Shown here piece after piece: positions 33,745 to 46,721 of a stretch of 64,000 nt of DNA. Location: assembly GCA_029953675.1 (NCBI GenBank), contig JAMWBK010000003.1, positions 558,001-622,000 on the forward strand. Direction: 5' to 3'. Position 1 is the stretch's first letter, and each line of letters begins with the position of its first letter. Below the pieces are notes generated by a model. That model did not search any database, was not told where the DNA came from, and saw only the letters and a list, made by a program, of their open reading frames with translations. The position numbers and the translations under genes are program-made. Source of the stretch: Rhodosorus marinus. Taxonomy: Eukaryota > Rhodophyta > Stylonematophyceae > Stylonematales > Stylonemataceae.

Positions 33745-34473
33745 TCAAGGAGGATTCATCTTCAATGCGCTCCCTTTTTCCGATCGACTCGGGTTGTGGA
33801 ACTTATTTACGTGGTAGGTCATCGAGGACCTCCATTTGCACCGAAAATCGCAATATTGACATTGGTGCTGCTTCAAGTCAGTATGTGCAATGTTATGAAT
33901 CTTGAGCAAGTATGGATACCTCACTCGTTTGCCACATACTTTGCACGTTCGGTCGTCCACCGACCCAGTCGTGGGTGACTCTGGAGTATTTACGCTTGCG
34001 GACGCCATCGGTGGCGTGGAAGGGAAATTCTCAAGGTTGTCAAGATTCAATCCTTCGCCTTCATCGGATTGCATTATCAACGTATCAAATCCTTGGACAT
34101 GAAAATCTGCATCCATTGGCTTCTGTTCCTGTTCCTGAGCCAGTTCCTCTACCACTGTCTTCTCTTCCTGTACACCCTGTGAGACGTCCAACATGCTACT
34201 GTCGTCCACAGCTACCAGGGCTGAGTCCAGTTGTACATCCTTCGGTTCCACTTCGGCTGGGAAGCTTGGAGCCATTTCTACCACTCTGGGTTCGTTCTCA
34301 CCAACGCGGGGGGATTCCAGCCCTGCAACAGATTGTAAAACCTCATCCAAAACTTGCATGAATTCTCTCTCACCAATGCTTCGGCTAGATGTAGCTCCGT
34401 CGGGTTTATTCTGCAAGGGACCCCCATCACCCTCAGAGCTCATAACGTAATCCGCAAGATCAAGCGACAACAT
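33745..34473 (-). CDS. Two-finger C2H2 zinc-finger protein (family member 2)
   Basis: A single exon of 242 residues from ATG 34473. The first two thirds are acidic and Ser/Pro/Glu-rich with no known domain, a composition seen in activation regions. Two fingers lie at the C-terminus (about residues 175-228): finger 1 CKVCGKRVRYPYLLKIH, then the linker HTDLKQ, and finger 2 CQYCDFRCKWRSSMTYH with a longer H-x4-H spacing (HVNKFH). In finger 2 the usual Phe before the helix is replaced by Cys, as in some other C2H2 classes. The fingers are C-terminal here and N-terminal in members 1 and 3, yet the KWRSS(L/M) core is the same. It is probably a nuclear regulator; the targets are unknown. Confidence 0.85.
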   Translation of the reverse strand: MLSLDLADYVMSSEGDGGPLQNKPDGATSSRSIGEREFMQVLDEVLQSVAGLESPRVGENEPRVVEMAPSFPAEVEPKDVQLDSALVAVDDSSMLDVSQGVQEEKTVVEELAQEQEQKPMDADFHVQGFDTLIMQSDEGEGLNLDNLENFPSTPPMASASVNTPESPTTGSVDDRTCKVCGKRVRYPYLLKIHNIAHTDLKQHQCQYCDFRCKWRSSMTYHVNKFHNPSRSEKGSALKMNPP

Positions 34474-37400
34474 TCAAGCTGTACACGGAGAGTTGCTCCC
34501 CGCCGTTAAAACCCTGAGTTACAAGGAATGCTTCCTACAGTACCAGAAATCCCACCAATCCCTTCCGCCTCTTTGGAAGACTCCGAGGACTCCACCAAAC
34601 CCACTTCAAATCAGTCTCTCCCGCACTCACAAAACAACCTATTCCGTCCGTTACCATTCCACCCCACAGTCCAGAAACCTCGCCAAACCCCGCAGTCCTA
34701 GTCTTGAGCAAAGACCTCTAATATAGCCAAACCCCAAGCTCCCGTAGGCTCGCGTCTCGACGTGCACTCCGCTACCTTCATCAACCCTGTTTTATCCAGG
34801 ACAACTTTGCCCGCACCCGCTGAAGACGTCTGACCCAATTCCAAGCTAAATACGTTGCCGATTCCCTCCGTATTCCATAATCGAAATCCACTCCCCCCGG
34901 AACATCCCTCTGATCAGCAGGAAGGACATTTTTTAAAAAAACACCCTTCCCCCCCCCCTTCCTCGTCAGCCGGATGCTCTTCTAGCGAATGAGCCCACCA
35001 CCCTGTTCAACGAAACACAGCGTTTAGAGGGCAGCGAACACCTCAACCTGCAGGAAACCTCCTTGAAACCGGTCAAAAATATTCCATAAGAACACGGAAG
35101 ACCGAATTCCATCACATATTCCAGACCCCCTTGAACAAAACCTTGTCAAAAATAGCGACCTTGCTGATCGTAACCCATGCCCGGTTAAGACTCCCCACCC
35201 CTAAACCAATTGAAACGTCGAGTTCAGCTCGCAACGGCCCCCGACACCACCCCCCTACAAAAAAAATAATAATAATAACAGGGAATCGCGTTCGTCCGAA
35301 AAAATTTACTCAATTCCGTGTACCTGGAAAAATTAACAAATATAGAACCCAACGCATATTTTCACTTTTCACCTAAAAATACCATATGTGTTCATTTTTC
35401 TTTCATCTTATTCGATATCTACCCTTGTTTCTTGGAAAATCGAGTGCGCTAAAATGGTACCAGGCGTTTCGTTTGTTGTCAATACCGATGAACCAAGATT
35501 TAGTCTGTATTAGACAAATCTGGATTTTTTGTTCTTGTTTTATATTCTACAACCCTCGATTTAGTGCCTAATAGATCCGCAACGCTCTACATGAAGGAAA
35601 AGAGCACCACATTGAGCAAAAAAACATGAATTTAAAATCTCTCAATTATATTAAAATTCATGTATTCAAAAAACCGATCCATTTCTGGGCTATGAAGGCG
35701 AGCTAATTAGCCCATTCACGCGGAGATCTCGGAGCCCGCACGAACCATATGCAGAGGTCACCATTGACAAACGGGGCGGGTAGAAAAGTCTATGGACAGT
35801 AGAATGTTTGGAAACGACGAAATCTGATCTCCCTTTATTGACGAAAAGGCGCTGGGGTTTATTCGGCCCTTCGGAAGACTGCCTAAAAAACTTCCCCAGA
35901 ACTGTTCCTGCAGCAAGATAGGACCATACGGAGCGTAAACAAGGACGCTTGTGGTTTATTAATAGCAATATTTAGGGACTCGCGACAATAGGAATTAACA
36001 AAACAATCTTTCGGACCACATGATTGGTTCTATTTTTTTGAATGTTTTTTTCCTTTTCAGATTAAATCCCGAACGCTCAAATTGGTTGGAAAAAACAAGT
36101 TGCTTCTTCGTAAAAACAAAAATCAAGATGATGGTAAGTCGATACGGGCGCCAGGGGTGACCGTTTTCCGTTGTGTGTGATATCCGCATAGCTAAGGGCT
36201 GAGGGGGCTAAGGGGGTTCTTGTTGTCGTTAGAAAGTTTTTGAGATATTTCTATGCTTATTTTCTCTCCCTTTGGACCAAGCGAAAAGGGGTCGAGCCTT
36301 ATCTCAAAACAAAATTTTGAAAGTTTTGCTGGTGAAAGAGGTAGTGGATCCTCTATTGTAAACCAAGGACTGAATTTGTTCTGCTAGTTACTTTCGGTGT
36401 TTGATTGGTCAAAGTTTCTAATAAAATGGTACAATTTGAAAATTACCAACGTAGCGTGAGGGGAAATTCGCTTTTCGGGGTGAAGACTCTCTGGAACCCC
36501 CCTTCTCTGCGAATCGGATTTGAGAAGGGGTAATCCGGGAACTGAAAAAAAGCTTGAGGTTACGTTTCCGGGGGGAGCTGACGGATCTTTGATTGATGTG
36601 CGCAGAGGGGAGGGAGGTATGGGCGGGGGGGGCGGAGAGGAACGGGGGTGGAGAGTAGGGGGAAGGAGGGCGGTCGGAGATTCTATGGAATTTGTTGAGC
36701 ATTGAACTAATGTTGACGTGCGTGGCAGCATGGGAAGGTCATCGTTCCGTTTTGATTTTTGCTTAGAATTTACCATGAGATCGGTTGAGGGTGTTAATTT
36801 GGGGGCCCGAGCTAACAGAAAGTTGACATTCACAGCGCAGAAAACGTACTGGAGCTTGGGTTTTCCGACCTAAATGCCCTTGAACTTCGAGCGCACTTGG
36901 AGAGGATGTGTACTTGAGATGTGCTTCTAGAGTACCATGTGAGCTACTTGAACCATTCGAGGCTCATAGAGTTCCTAGCCAAGGAGAGATAGCAAAAACT
37001 GCGATATTGAAGAGAGGAACCGCGGGGGGGGGACGAAACATCAGCAAGTCTAGTTGACGGCCCCGAATCTGTTGCCAAATTGGGCCTCATCACCACGGTA
37101 GCAGAGATCCCTGGGCGAAGTTTTTGCGTAAAAAGACCAGTATGCGGAGGCCATCCGCTTCTCGGCAAGATCCTCGAGAAAGGCCTCCAGTTGTTGCTTC
37201 GATAGTTCCTGCTGCCATTAGCGCATTTGGCCGATTACTGCTGAGAAGTTTCATAACGTTCGCTCTGCGCCTGAGCTTACTGGCTTACCTCGAAGGAGGC
37301 TCATTTTATTTTCGACTTGTTTTGGCGTTCTTTAGCGCCATTGTCCGTGGTTGCTATAAAAGGAATGGTGCCTTTAGAAGCAACCACGGACCGCTGGGGA

Positions 37401-39428
37401 GCATCTGTGGCTCCTTTCTTTCACATTCCAGTATACTTGGCTACTGGATCACCACCACTATGGGTGGACAACCCCTTTGATGTGTCTCCCGAGCTTCTTT
37501 CCCATATCTTAGCTCTTTTAGCGCCACCCCTTGTAGCTTATGGTAAAGTGCACAATTCCATCAGCAATTGAAGCCTTACAAACCAGCAACCAGAGAAAGT
37601 CCAACGTAACAAGCGCCCTCATCGCAAGGCTCCTTCAGACGGCATCCCACAGAACCCCACAGAACCCCACTCGTGGGGATACCACCCGGGGTTGTTAGTT
37701 TTCTAGTCAACCGCAGAACCCCAACGTAGCATGCTCGGGGCATCCCCCGCTTTCGCTTGCAGTACGTGCTGCATGGAGTATGCAAAGTCACCTACGTATC
37801 CATTCATGAAACTCCCTAAATTTTGTATGCAATCAAGATTTAAGGCGTAGGTTGCCCCCCCCTTTGTTCTTAATCTGATTGAACTCGGATTTCATGCTTT
37901 CAGGGGCGAATTTGCCATTTGACCCCGACGACAGCTGAACAGGGACGAATTCGATTTTTTACGAGGCTGCTTCTGGGAGAATCCCCAAGCGCACCTTCGT
38001 GGATGCGCAGTCCGATTGATAAATCTAGAAAACTGCGTGATGTTCAATCTTGTTTTTCCAACCCTACCCAAGAGCTGCAGCCGATCCCTCCTGGATACGA
38101 AGTTCCCTCTAGCATCTCCTATGCTTTTCGACAGCCTACGAGGTACGCCTTATCCGAAGCTCAGCCCCGGCGCAAGAATCCTGAAATCGATTTCTGTTCC
38201 AAATTTCAACTCTAAACCAACTTTATGTAAAGAGTCGTCTGAGCGGAAATATTGAAATACTGAAAAAAAAGTCGGCGAAGTGGACGCCAACATCCCAAAC
38301 AAGGTTTTTCATTTCACAAAATTGAAGAAGACGTCCCAGATAAAGACATGGCTATATAAAGCAAAAACTATTTGCACGTCCGTGTTTTTGAGAAATAAAC
38401 GAAAACAAACGTTTTCGTCCTTAGTTTTGCGTCAGATAATGAATACTCGAAAATGACAGCCAAATGCTCAAAACCTCTAAATTCAATATTTTGCTACTAA
38501 TTTCTTGGAGCGAAGTGTTGCACACGCGCAGACAGACAGCCCACGATCTGCGCGGGGTTGTGGCCCGACGTCGCTGGAACGGTTTGGGACACTACAGAGT
38601 AGCCACGAACTAGGAGGTCTATCAGCGATACGTCACGTTAACCTTCTTTGGGGGTACTCAGTTTGGCTTCTCTAGCTCCTACAGCGGTACCAGCACACCC
38701 GGTCCACAATACGAGGAATCATGCACACCCCTGACCTTACACACTCGCGTGCTGGTGAAGGCAGAAGAACCAAGGAAGCTGCCAAAGCTTTTACCCACCC
38801 CACTACGCAAGCGTATGGAACTTTTATCAGATACCCATTGTCCCAAATTCCCCGAGACGAACCTCTCGTCCCTCTCAATTCCTCTGCCAGAAATACGAGA
38901 TATCGATTTGTATTGTATTTGAATATCATAGTTCAAGTATTGCTAAATATTTAATGTGATTGAGTTTTTATTCTCGAATTAGCATGAAAGTAGTTGAGCC
39001 AATTGGGCAAAACGGTTGCAACCCGAAATCGATCTTGGAACCCAGGTTCATTGATAGGATCCTTTCACGAAGCAATGCTGCACGCGATCGCAAAGAAGCT
39101 TCTACGAACCCGTTGACTCTATGGGGCAACTCCATGCTATAGCGATCCTTCCCTTAGAGTGTCGTTTATGATTGCGATAGGAAAACTGAAATTCACCGTT
39201 CGTATCAAGCGAGCTTATCATAAACGTGGAATGAAATCGGTCCATTCGGAAGGAAGACGAACATCAGCAGAGGATGTCGGAGTTCCATGGCACCCAGAGT
39301 GCGCAACTTTGTGAGCGGTTTACAACGCTATGAAGTTCCTGTGCTATATTTTGAAGATTTCCTTTGTCTGTGGCTTGTCCCTTGGCACCAGACCTTTCAG
39401 ATAGTGCTCGGAGCCCCTTTTCACGAAG
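34474..39428. other. Gene-poor intergenic DNA
   Basis: About 5 kb with no supportable gene. It includes a C-rich segment upstream of the zinc-finger gene, an imperfect inverted repeat at 35624-35663, and tandem acagaacccc copies near 37650. Several open frames of 60-120 codons lack motifs. Confidence 0.45.
35624..35663. repeat. Inverted repeat (acatgaattt arms)
   Basis: acatgaatttaa at 35624 faces ttaaaattcatgt at 35651, leaving about 15 nt between the arms. The outer 10 bp pair perfectly and the inner part is imperfect. The surrounding DNA is AT-rich. Confidence 0.6.
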
Positions 39429-40121
39429 GTGTATATAACCCCTCCAGCGGCTTCATTTCAGCAAAAAAAAGTCGAAGCGAGTGCGGGGATGAGGTTTTTG
39501 ACGAGAATTCCCTCAGGTAGATTCGCAATCAATCCTTTCTCACGATGGAAAGTTCTCTGGGATCTTAAGGACTTGCAGCCGGTCTCTGTCGCAAGAACCG
39601 GTACGTCAGCGCTGAAGGATACTGCGCTTGCACGCCTACCTCCCTGCAGCACACGGTTTGCAAAGTTGTGGATCCCACGAAAACTACAGTCAGCTCGCAA
39701 GATTCCGCGAGTGACTCCATTACCATCTATGCAATGCCTGTCGAATCGCGAAGTGAGTAGGCGATGCTGGGACTCCTTCTCTGGTGGCCAGCATCCCCTC
39801 AGTGGGACCCTTCCCCGTGATTCGCAAGTGTACCTAACAAAGTGCGAGCACAAACAAAGTGCGAGCACTTTTAAGATGGGCGTTGGCTCTCCCGAGCACA
39901 TGTCTCGCAAAGAGCGACCAAAGAAGCTGCGAAGGGTGGTAAAGCCTGCTGCCAGAGGTACAAGTGCGTCCAAACTTTTGTCAAGACTATTGCTGAAGCG
40001 GTTCTACATCTATCATGGGTCTTTGAGTTCGGCCTACGGTGCGCCCACTAGTCCACCTCTTAGTCGCCGTTGCGCCCACGATTTACGACATCTCCTCGCT
40101 AAGTTTGCTTTGGGTGGCTAA
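39429..40121 (+). other. Orphan 230-codon open frame
   Basis: The longest open frame in the gene-poor region. The product is basic (many Lys, Arg and Ser) with no domain I recognise, and the opposite strand is open for 171 codons over the same stretch, which lowers confidence in either. Immediately downstream, after the stop, another frame continues with helix-like residues (RLSAEFCEAITVIAEARGL, near 40150-40245). This could mean a frame-broken gene, such as a retroelement ORF1, or chance. No start context, intron or homology supports it as a real gene. Confidence 0.25.
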
Positions 40122-40245
40122 ATGCCAGACCTGGTTCTCCAGTACAAGAAAACGCCGTGCGCTTGTCTGCCGAATTCTGCGAGGCAATAACCGTCATTGC
40201 TGAAGCAAGAGGACTTCAGAACCGCGAAGATGCTACCGTTTAGCT

Positions 40246-43200
40246 CTGAGGAAGGGACAAGTAGGCGTCCAGAGAAAACAAGGAGCTGCTTCGTAGAGCT
40301 TCAAGAGAGATCTTGATAATTCCATGATTGACTACCACTGGAACTCGCATCACAACGCGTGTGCCAACACTTTCCTTCCTGTCACTAAACAACAGGACGC
40401 GGTGATGAAGGAAGTCTGAGAAACATTATGCCTCTCTCCTGTCACTCGTTCATGTCTTGCTGGTATCCGCGTGAACCAAATGGAAGGTGAACGCCCTAAT
40501 TCATTCGAGTTGATTGGCTCCGTCACGTTCCCACAAGGTTTTCCTCCCCTGGTCAGATTCTGAAGGAGGGTCGCAATCTGCGAACTAAGTGGTCTTTCGC
40601 GCAGTTGAAACATTTAACTGAACCAACTAGATCTTCACAAAACTCAAAACTTTCTGTTATCCCAAATCCCACATAGTAGTAGGAGAGCTTGAAAGTCAGC
40701 CGACTGCCTTTCGCGCAACTCCCGTCAAGACTCACAGCCCCCGTATCCAAGCGCGCCGGTATGCGCCCGAGAAGACAAGGAAAAGCAGCCGCCCACCTAC
40801 TGATTAAGCTCACGCAAACGACGAAGGACGACTTCCACCTGGGCAAGAAAAAGCATATTCAGGAAGCAAATTTCAAGATTTGAGACAAACCTGGCTTCCA
40901 TGCCTGTCTAGTCCCTCTATCATCTCTAGATATTGAATGGAAAACAAAAACTACGCAACATCCTAAAGCAACTTGGAAGAAAACAACTTTTCTTTCGTGT
41001 TTCCTGTCGCTTGCGGCGAAGAATCCTGAGATTCGCTGTTGTTGGATAAAAACCCTTAGATGATCCCATTGGCTTTCATAGTTGCATCATGCAATCCACA
41101 GCTCGGGGGGGAGTGGAAGTTGCTTGCGTTTCCGGTTTTACTCTAGTGTAGCCGCCTGCCAAGGTGTGGTCCCTCTTGCCTGAAATTGTCTGCAGTGAAT
41201 GTAAACATGCAGATACACAGGAGAGAGAGGCGAAGCAGGCAAGCACGATCCCTTACCGTCCTGGCACTTGAGTATCCACTCACGAACAGGAGCGCGGAGC
41301 GCTCTCTGAATAAACGGATCATACAGGAGTGCGTCGAGCAACGTGAATGTAGATGTGGGTGCCAATAACTTGTGCATGCGATACCTCCTCCCAGATACTC
41401 TTTGATTTGTTTCCTCCAAGAAAATACTAGAATTCAGGATACTTTCGTAGGGAGGAGCCGGGGGGGGGGGAAGGCGGGGGTGGCTGGAGCGGACGTCGTT
41501 GACCCTCTCCTTTTCCTTTTAAAAAGTTTTCCAAATATTCAATTATGGAGATTTTGGAAAGGGTTTTTTCCTGTGTTGCCTTTTCTAGAACAGCTGAAAA
41601 CAGGGACAAGAGTTTTTTTTACCCATTCTTGAATAAATACTCTTTCCGTTGGCTTGAGTGCCAAGACGCGTAAGGAAAAAGAAGAAGAAAAAAGGGGGGG
41701 TGGAAATAATAATATAATCAACTCGATGAGCAAGCGCGGGAGAGTTGCGCATAGAGACAAAAGGGTGGGTAGGGAGGGGTATATAGGTGAAAGGAGCTAC
41801 CTTGCCAATCATCATCGTCAATAGACTAGGTGAAAAGCCCACTTCAACCGGGGTCTTTCAAGCATAAAAAAAATTAAATCTGAATAACCACCGAACGGCT
41901 ACGACGGGATTCTCGGTGTATCTGCGCATTAGTAGTGTCTGCTAACGATTGAATCAACCCCATTGGCCGTTTTCGAGAACAATTGATGGTGGAAGAGAAA
42001 GACCCGTTCAAATTTTTTTTTCATTCTTCTGAGCAGTCCAAAAAAGGACAGGTTTCCTCGATTCCCCAACAGCAAAGTAGATAACAAAAAACAAAAGATC
42101 CTCAATTTCCTTTTGGGGGAAGCCAAATCGTTACATGATTGGATAATGGAGTCACGCTAAGTCGAATAGGAGGAGGACAGACTGCAGAAGCTTGGAGGAG
42201 GGGTAGGGAACCAAAGAACACTTGCTCCACAACATAATTTGCTAAAATATTTAAGCATTATGTGGATATGACATCCGCAAGTGAAAGGGGCTAGAGGTGT
42301 TTGAAAAAGCTAAAAACATTAAAAAAAACTTCAGCACAGAAATTTTGATAAATAAGCAAAAAAGAGGATGGAATCGCAGCCCTGAAATTTGCACTAAAGG
42401 CCACCCCCCCTCCTTCCAACAGAATTTTGTCCTTTCCGTGATTGCGTTTCATGACAATGGAATGATTGATTTACAAGGAATTCCTGAACTGTTGGGAAAT
42501 TGTTTTTAACATCACAGACGACGTTAAAAAAAACAAAACTGGGTGTTACAACAGTTTGGGGGGGGTGTGTGTGCTGAGCTTGATTTTTCGTTTCTTTTCT
42601 GGTGGTTGGCAGATTTCGGATTTTTCCTTCTCGTAAAGCTGTGTCAGTCATCGTGAAGGCAATTGTAAGTCAAGAAAAGGGGGATGTCGGAATGGGTGAT
42701 CGTTGCACATACAATTCTCACGCAAGGCCTAACTGTTTGTTCTGTTGGGCTTTAAATACATGAAATATTTTTAATAAAAGTAAGTATTAGTGAAAACTAC
42801 CCCCTAAGTTCTTCATATTGGCGTTTTGTAGCTTCTCTATGAACCCCTCGCGCGGTTGCTCTTTTTTGGGCGCGGAAGGGAGATGTTGCTCATTGATTGT
42901 TGACGCTGGTTTTCTAGGCAACTAAATAAATCGCAGAAATTTTGAAGGGCTCTTGGGCTCAGCGGTTGCTGTTTTCGTGTTAGTATTTTCGTTGTGGTTC
43001 TGTGGGTATTTGTGTGATTAGCTTTGGGAGGGGCTGGACGCACACATTGTTATAGATGTTGCTCATCATGAAAAGGCGAGCCGGTGGTTGAGGGAACGGT
43101 GTAGAGGGCAAAGAGCTAGGAAGTGGACGAGGTGATTGTTCGGGGAAGCAGTAGAGCTATTGTGGATCGTCGTTGATCTTGACCCGATCGCCGAGGTGAG

Positions 43201-43364
43201 ACTTGGGTGAAGTCTGGTTGGTTTTGTGGGGCGATTGCTTAGAGCGCTGACCTGGGGGCCGGGGTGCGCTTTTCCAGGACGTAGAGCTGTTGTATCCACT
43301 GTGTGTGATTAAGCCTCTGCTGGCAGTGAGATTGGGATTTTTGGACTGGACTAGGTATTTAACT
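40246..43364. other. Gene-poor intergenic DNA
   Basis: Roughly 3 kb with no supported gene. An 11-base G run is at 41460-41470. From 43080 to 43364 it is the leader and promoter region of the next gene. Confidence 0.45.
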
Positions 43365-43805
43365 ATGAGACGCATCCTCGTGGAGGTCAGAGAGGGAAAG
43401 GGCAGGGTATTTGTGTGCCCTGTTGAAGGATGTCGAAAGGAGAGCAGTCGGAAGTACAACATTCAAGCTCACATGAGGATTCACACTGAGCAAACACCTT
43501 ACATTTGTGTATTTTCTGGATGCGGAATGTCCTTCAAATGGCGCTCGAGCTTGGTGAATCATGAACGATACCACAAGAGGGATGGAAGCGGTCAAGATAT
43601 GTTGGAGAAAATGAACGAAAGGGCTGACGATGGGAACAACCGGAATGCACTTGACCGGGTACTATCAAGCAGCTCAGCGGTGACAGTGGAGAGCAACGAT
43701 GGCAATCAAAAAACTGTTGAAGATGAACGGGAGCAGTTCTACGTCGCCGTAATCCTGGCTGAGAACTTGCACAAGGGAGGTCAGCTCGGAAGTGCTTGTA
43801 ATTAG
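43365..43805 (+). CDS. Two-finger C2H2 zinc-finger protein (family member 3)
   Basis: A compact single-exon frame of 146 residues starting at ATG 43365; upstream the frame stays open only to a TTG. Two fingers occupy about residues 16-70: finger 1 C-x4-C with SSRKYNIQAH, linker HTEQTPY, finger 2 C-x4-C with FKWRSSLVNHERYH. The rest is polar and acidic with no known domain. It is most similar to family member 4 at 55.8 kb: both have RKYN in finger 1 and CG(M)xF(K/R)WRS in finger 2. It is probably a DNA-binding regulator; a 5' exon cannot be excluded. Confidence 0.85.
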   Translation: MRRILVEVREGKGRVFVCPVEGCRKESSRKYNIQAHMRIHTEQTPYICVFSGCGMSFKWRSSLVNHERYHKRDGSGQDMLEKMNERADDGNNRNALDRVLSSSSAVTVESNDGNQKTVEDEREQFYVAVILAENLHKGGQLGSACN

Positions 43806-46721
43806 GATTGAGGGTTTAACCCAAGGACGCGCTCAAACAGCTGATACGACTATGGTATCCGCATCATATTGAACTTACGAAGGTCAGGCATAGAAGAGGC
43901 CTATACAACATTATGGAACATATATACAATATTATTCTTATATAAAATAGTAAGCTAATGCATCATCCATATCAGAGGGCGAACAGAGGTAGAATCGATA
44001 AGCGATCTGACGGATCGCAGAAGGATCTGTTGACGCAGCCGCAACTAGTCCCGTTGTACCCAAACGAAAACGAAGTCAGCTCCTCCCACTTCTCATACAG
44101 CAGAGTTGTGCTCGAAACGATTAACCAGGACTCATTCGACCAAGGCTAAACCACTGGAGAACGACTGACGCCATTCACCTGCACCCGAAATGTGCTTCAC
44201 ACCCACACTTGCGTGAGTATGCAGAATCAAGATGTGGTCTTGTGAACAGGCTCGCCGTCCCCATTCAGTGAGGAATCAATCGCCTGATCGAGATCTTCCC
44301 ACCTCAACTGGGCCATGTGGAACTGTTCCATATGTCGACGTGGGGGGGCTTGGTCGCCAGTGTCTGAGTTAATTACGTTTCTGCACCATGTTCGCTAGTT
44401 TCCAAATCTATTTATAATATCAAATAAGCGGAAGAAATTTGTATGATTTCATTGTTGTTGTCGGATCTCACCCCCCCCCCCCTAGCAAACTGTGACTATC
44501 CATCCGACGGAAACCAGAATGCCAAAAAAAGGCCATACTTCATTATTTAGACCAGAATGTTCTTAGATCTACTTTCATCCTCTTGCCAACAAACTTGAAA
44601 TATGTCAATTTTCAATAGGATGGATCCATTCTTATGGGCGCGCTTTCCCCAGAAACATCGAAAGTAACCCATTTCTGCTTTGTGCCTGAGCTCCAGAATA
44701 TGACCGCAACGTCGCGGACAAGCATATCCGGGGGTTGAAGGATTTTCATGAGAACATAAACAGACGGGACTGGAAAAAAGGGAGCAACAGATAAAAAGTA
44801 CCCCCTCGATATTATCGCCTACGCTATAGGACTAGAATTATAAGTAAAACTGGGTCAATTATGGTCCCTATTGCCTACCCACGTTTTTGCTTGCCACCAC
44901 TTCCGACTCCTTCCCTTCCCCCCACACACACACCCCCGGGGCACCAAAAAATACTTGGATCATGTATCAAGGAAGAGGAATATATACTGAATCCTATCAA
45001 CAGTACGCCTTAGTCACTTCTGAGAAGAGTGCTTCTTTCCTGAAAACACGCCTTATTGGCCTTCAAATCCATTCCAATCATTCCCACATTCCACTCCAAC
45101 ATGGCCCCTTTCAATGAACGCAAAAGATCGTCCCCCCCCAAAAAACAAACAAGACAAAAAAAAGGTTAGTACAAACATAGTATATGTTGCTGTAGACACT
45201 GATTTGTAGCGACTCTGACATGAAAATCAATAATAACCAAAACCAATCCAAGCGAATCCGTACAAATCAATCGAAATCTGTAATAATGATTGACTCAGTA
45301 CTTGAGAGGTGGTGACAGTTGGGCATCCTAACTTCCGAATCTGTATCTACACAGGAGGTTGGCAGAATCTATTATTTGCATCGTAAAAAATGAGGAGGCT
45401 TTTTTTTTTTTTTGAAATGCAGGAGGGGAGAAAGAAAAAAAAAGAGAAGGGGGGGGGTGGATTGGTCAGCTCAGCTTTTTCTGGCTTACTTACAATACTT
45501 ACAATGTCAGAATCTCGTCCGATTTTATTTTTTTGTGTTTGTCTGCTGATTGGTAGTCCAATACAAAAAAATAGGTGCGCATGGCCGAGTTTTTCTGGAG
45601 TGGGAGGGGCGAATGGTCGATTTCGAAAAGTGGTTTTTTGAGGGTTCTTGCACTACGCGATCGTGAGATGGATTTTGTTCTTTATAGCTTTTTTCGGTGG
45701 TTTTGATCTGTTCATTAGGAAAAGTAGATCCTTCTGGGATATTTTTCACACAAATTATGGTAGAACGGCTTTTTTTTTACCCAGATAACGTAACCCAAAA
45801 GCAAACCGACGAGACTCCATTTGTCCCGGCTGTGGAAGAGGTGAGCGTTTGCACTGGGGTTGGAATGCTCGTGCTCATTTCGTGATCTCCGCTTTTTCGT
45901 TGCTCTGATAGCTTCAGTTGGAAGTCTATCAACAAGTAGCACTCCAGACCGCAGCCCAGTACGATTAGGAGCGAGGCGTCATGGAAACACACATGATTTC
46001 TTGGTGATGCCTTTGCATTACTATTTAGAGCACCCGCAGGACTAGGATGTTCTGACTAGAACGTTCGCGTGTCTGGACAACGAGGCTCGAAGGTACAATT
46101 CTAGGCTCACTACGAACACGTCAGCGGGAAGGGTTTTGGACGATACAATCCATACCAGGTTCCCATAACGAGTAGAACACGGCGATCAGTTACAGGTCGT
46201 TCTGAATTTGCGGTTGTTTTCCTAAGTTCGTTTTGAACGAAACCCTCCATTCACAAGTCCAGCTTCGTCGCCCGGAGGGAGGTTTCGCTTACAAGGCCAG
46301 TGGGGTGATGGATCAGTAATCATCTTCACAAAGTCCTGGGCTCTTCAAGTCCAAACCTATAGACCCTTCCACTCGTCTAGCTATGCTATGAGCGCCGTGG
46401 ATCACAAGCTGCTTCGGGAAAAGTGACTCAGTAAGAAGCCAACTTCGTCGCAAGGGGCGGTGTTTTTTCTTTGCAAGAACTGACAAGGGTATTGAATCAT
46501 GTGGCAGTCTAGTCTCATCGAAAACCAGCGGTCTTTCACGATCACGAGGAAACCAGAAGACCAGCTTCGTCAGTGGGGGAGACCCAGTTCGGATAACTTT
46601 CGGTTAGGGTGAAGGATCAATTGAATTTCGCAAAGATCATTCCCTTTAAGCTTTTTGAAAGAGAGATCGGATAGCGTGGATCAGTCAAGGGTTTGGGATG
46701 GCTGCCTGATGAGGCCTCCTG
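43806..46721. other. Spacer upstream of the SET gene
   Basis: No supported gene in 2.9 kb. A 12-base C run is at 44471-44482 and a 9-base G run near 45450. Loosely related segments containing cttcgtc occur between 46100 and 46600 (see findings). Confidence 0.45.

Noticed and set aside
37124-37480. 118-codon frame with a hydrophobic stretch
   Set aside because: The hydrophobic run alone is weak evidence; the region is repeat-rich and no family fits.
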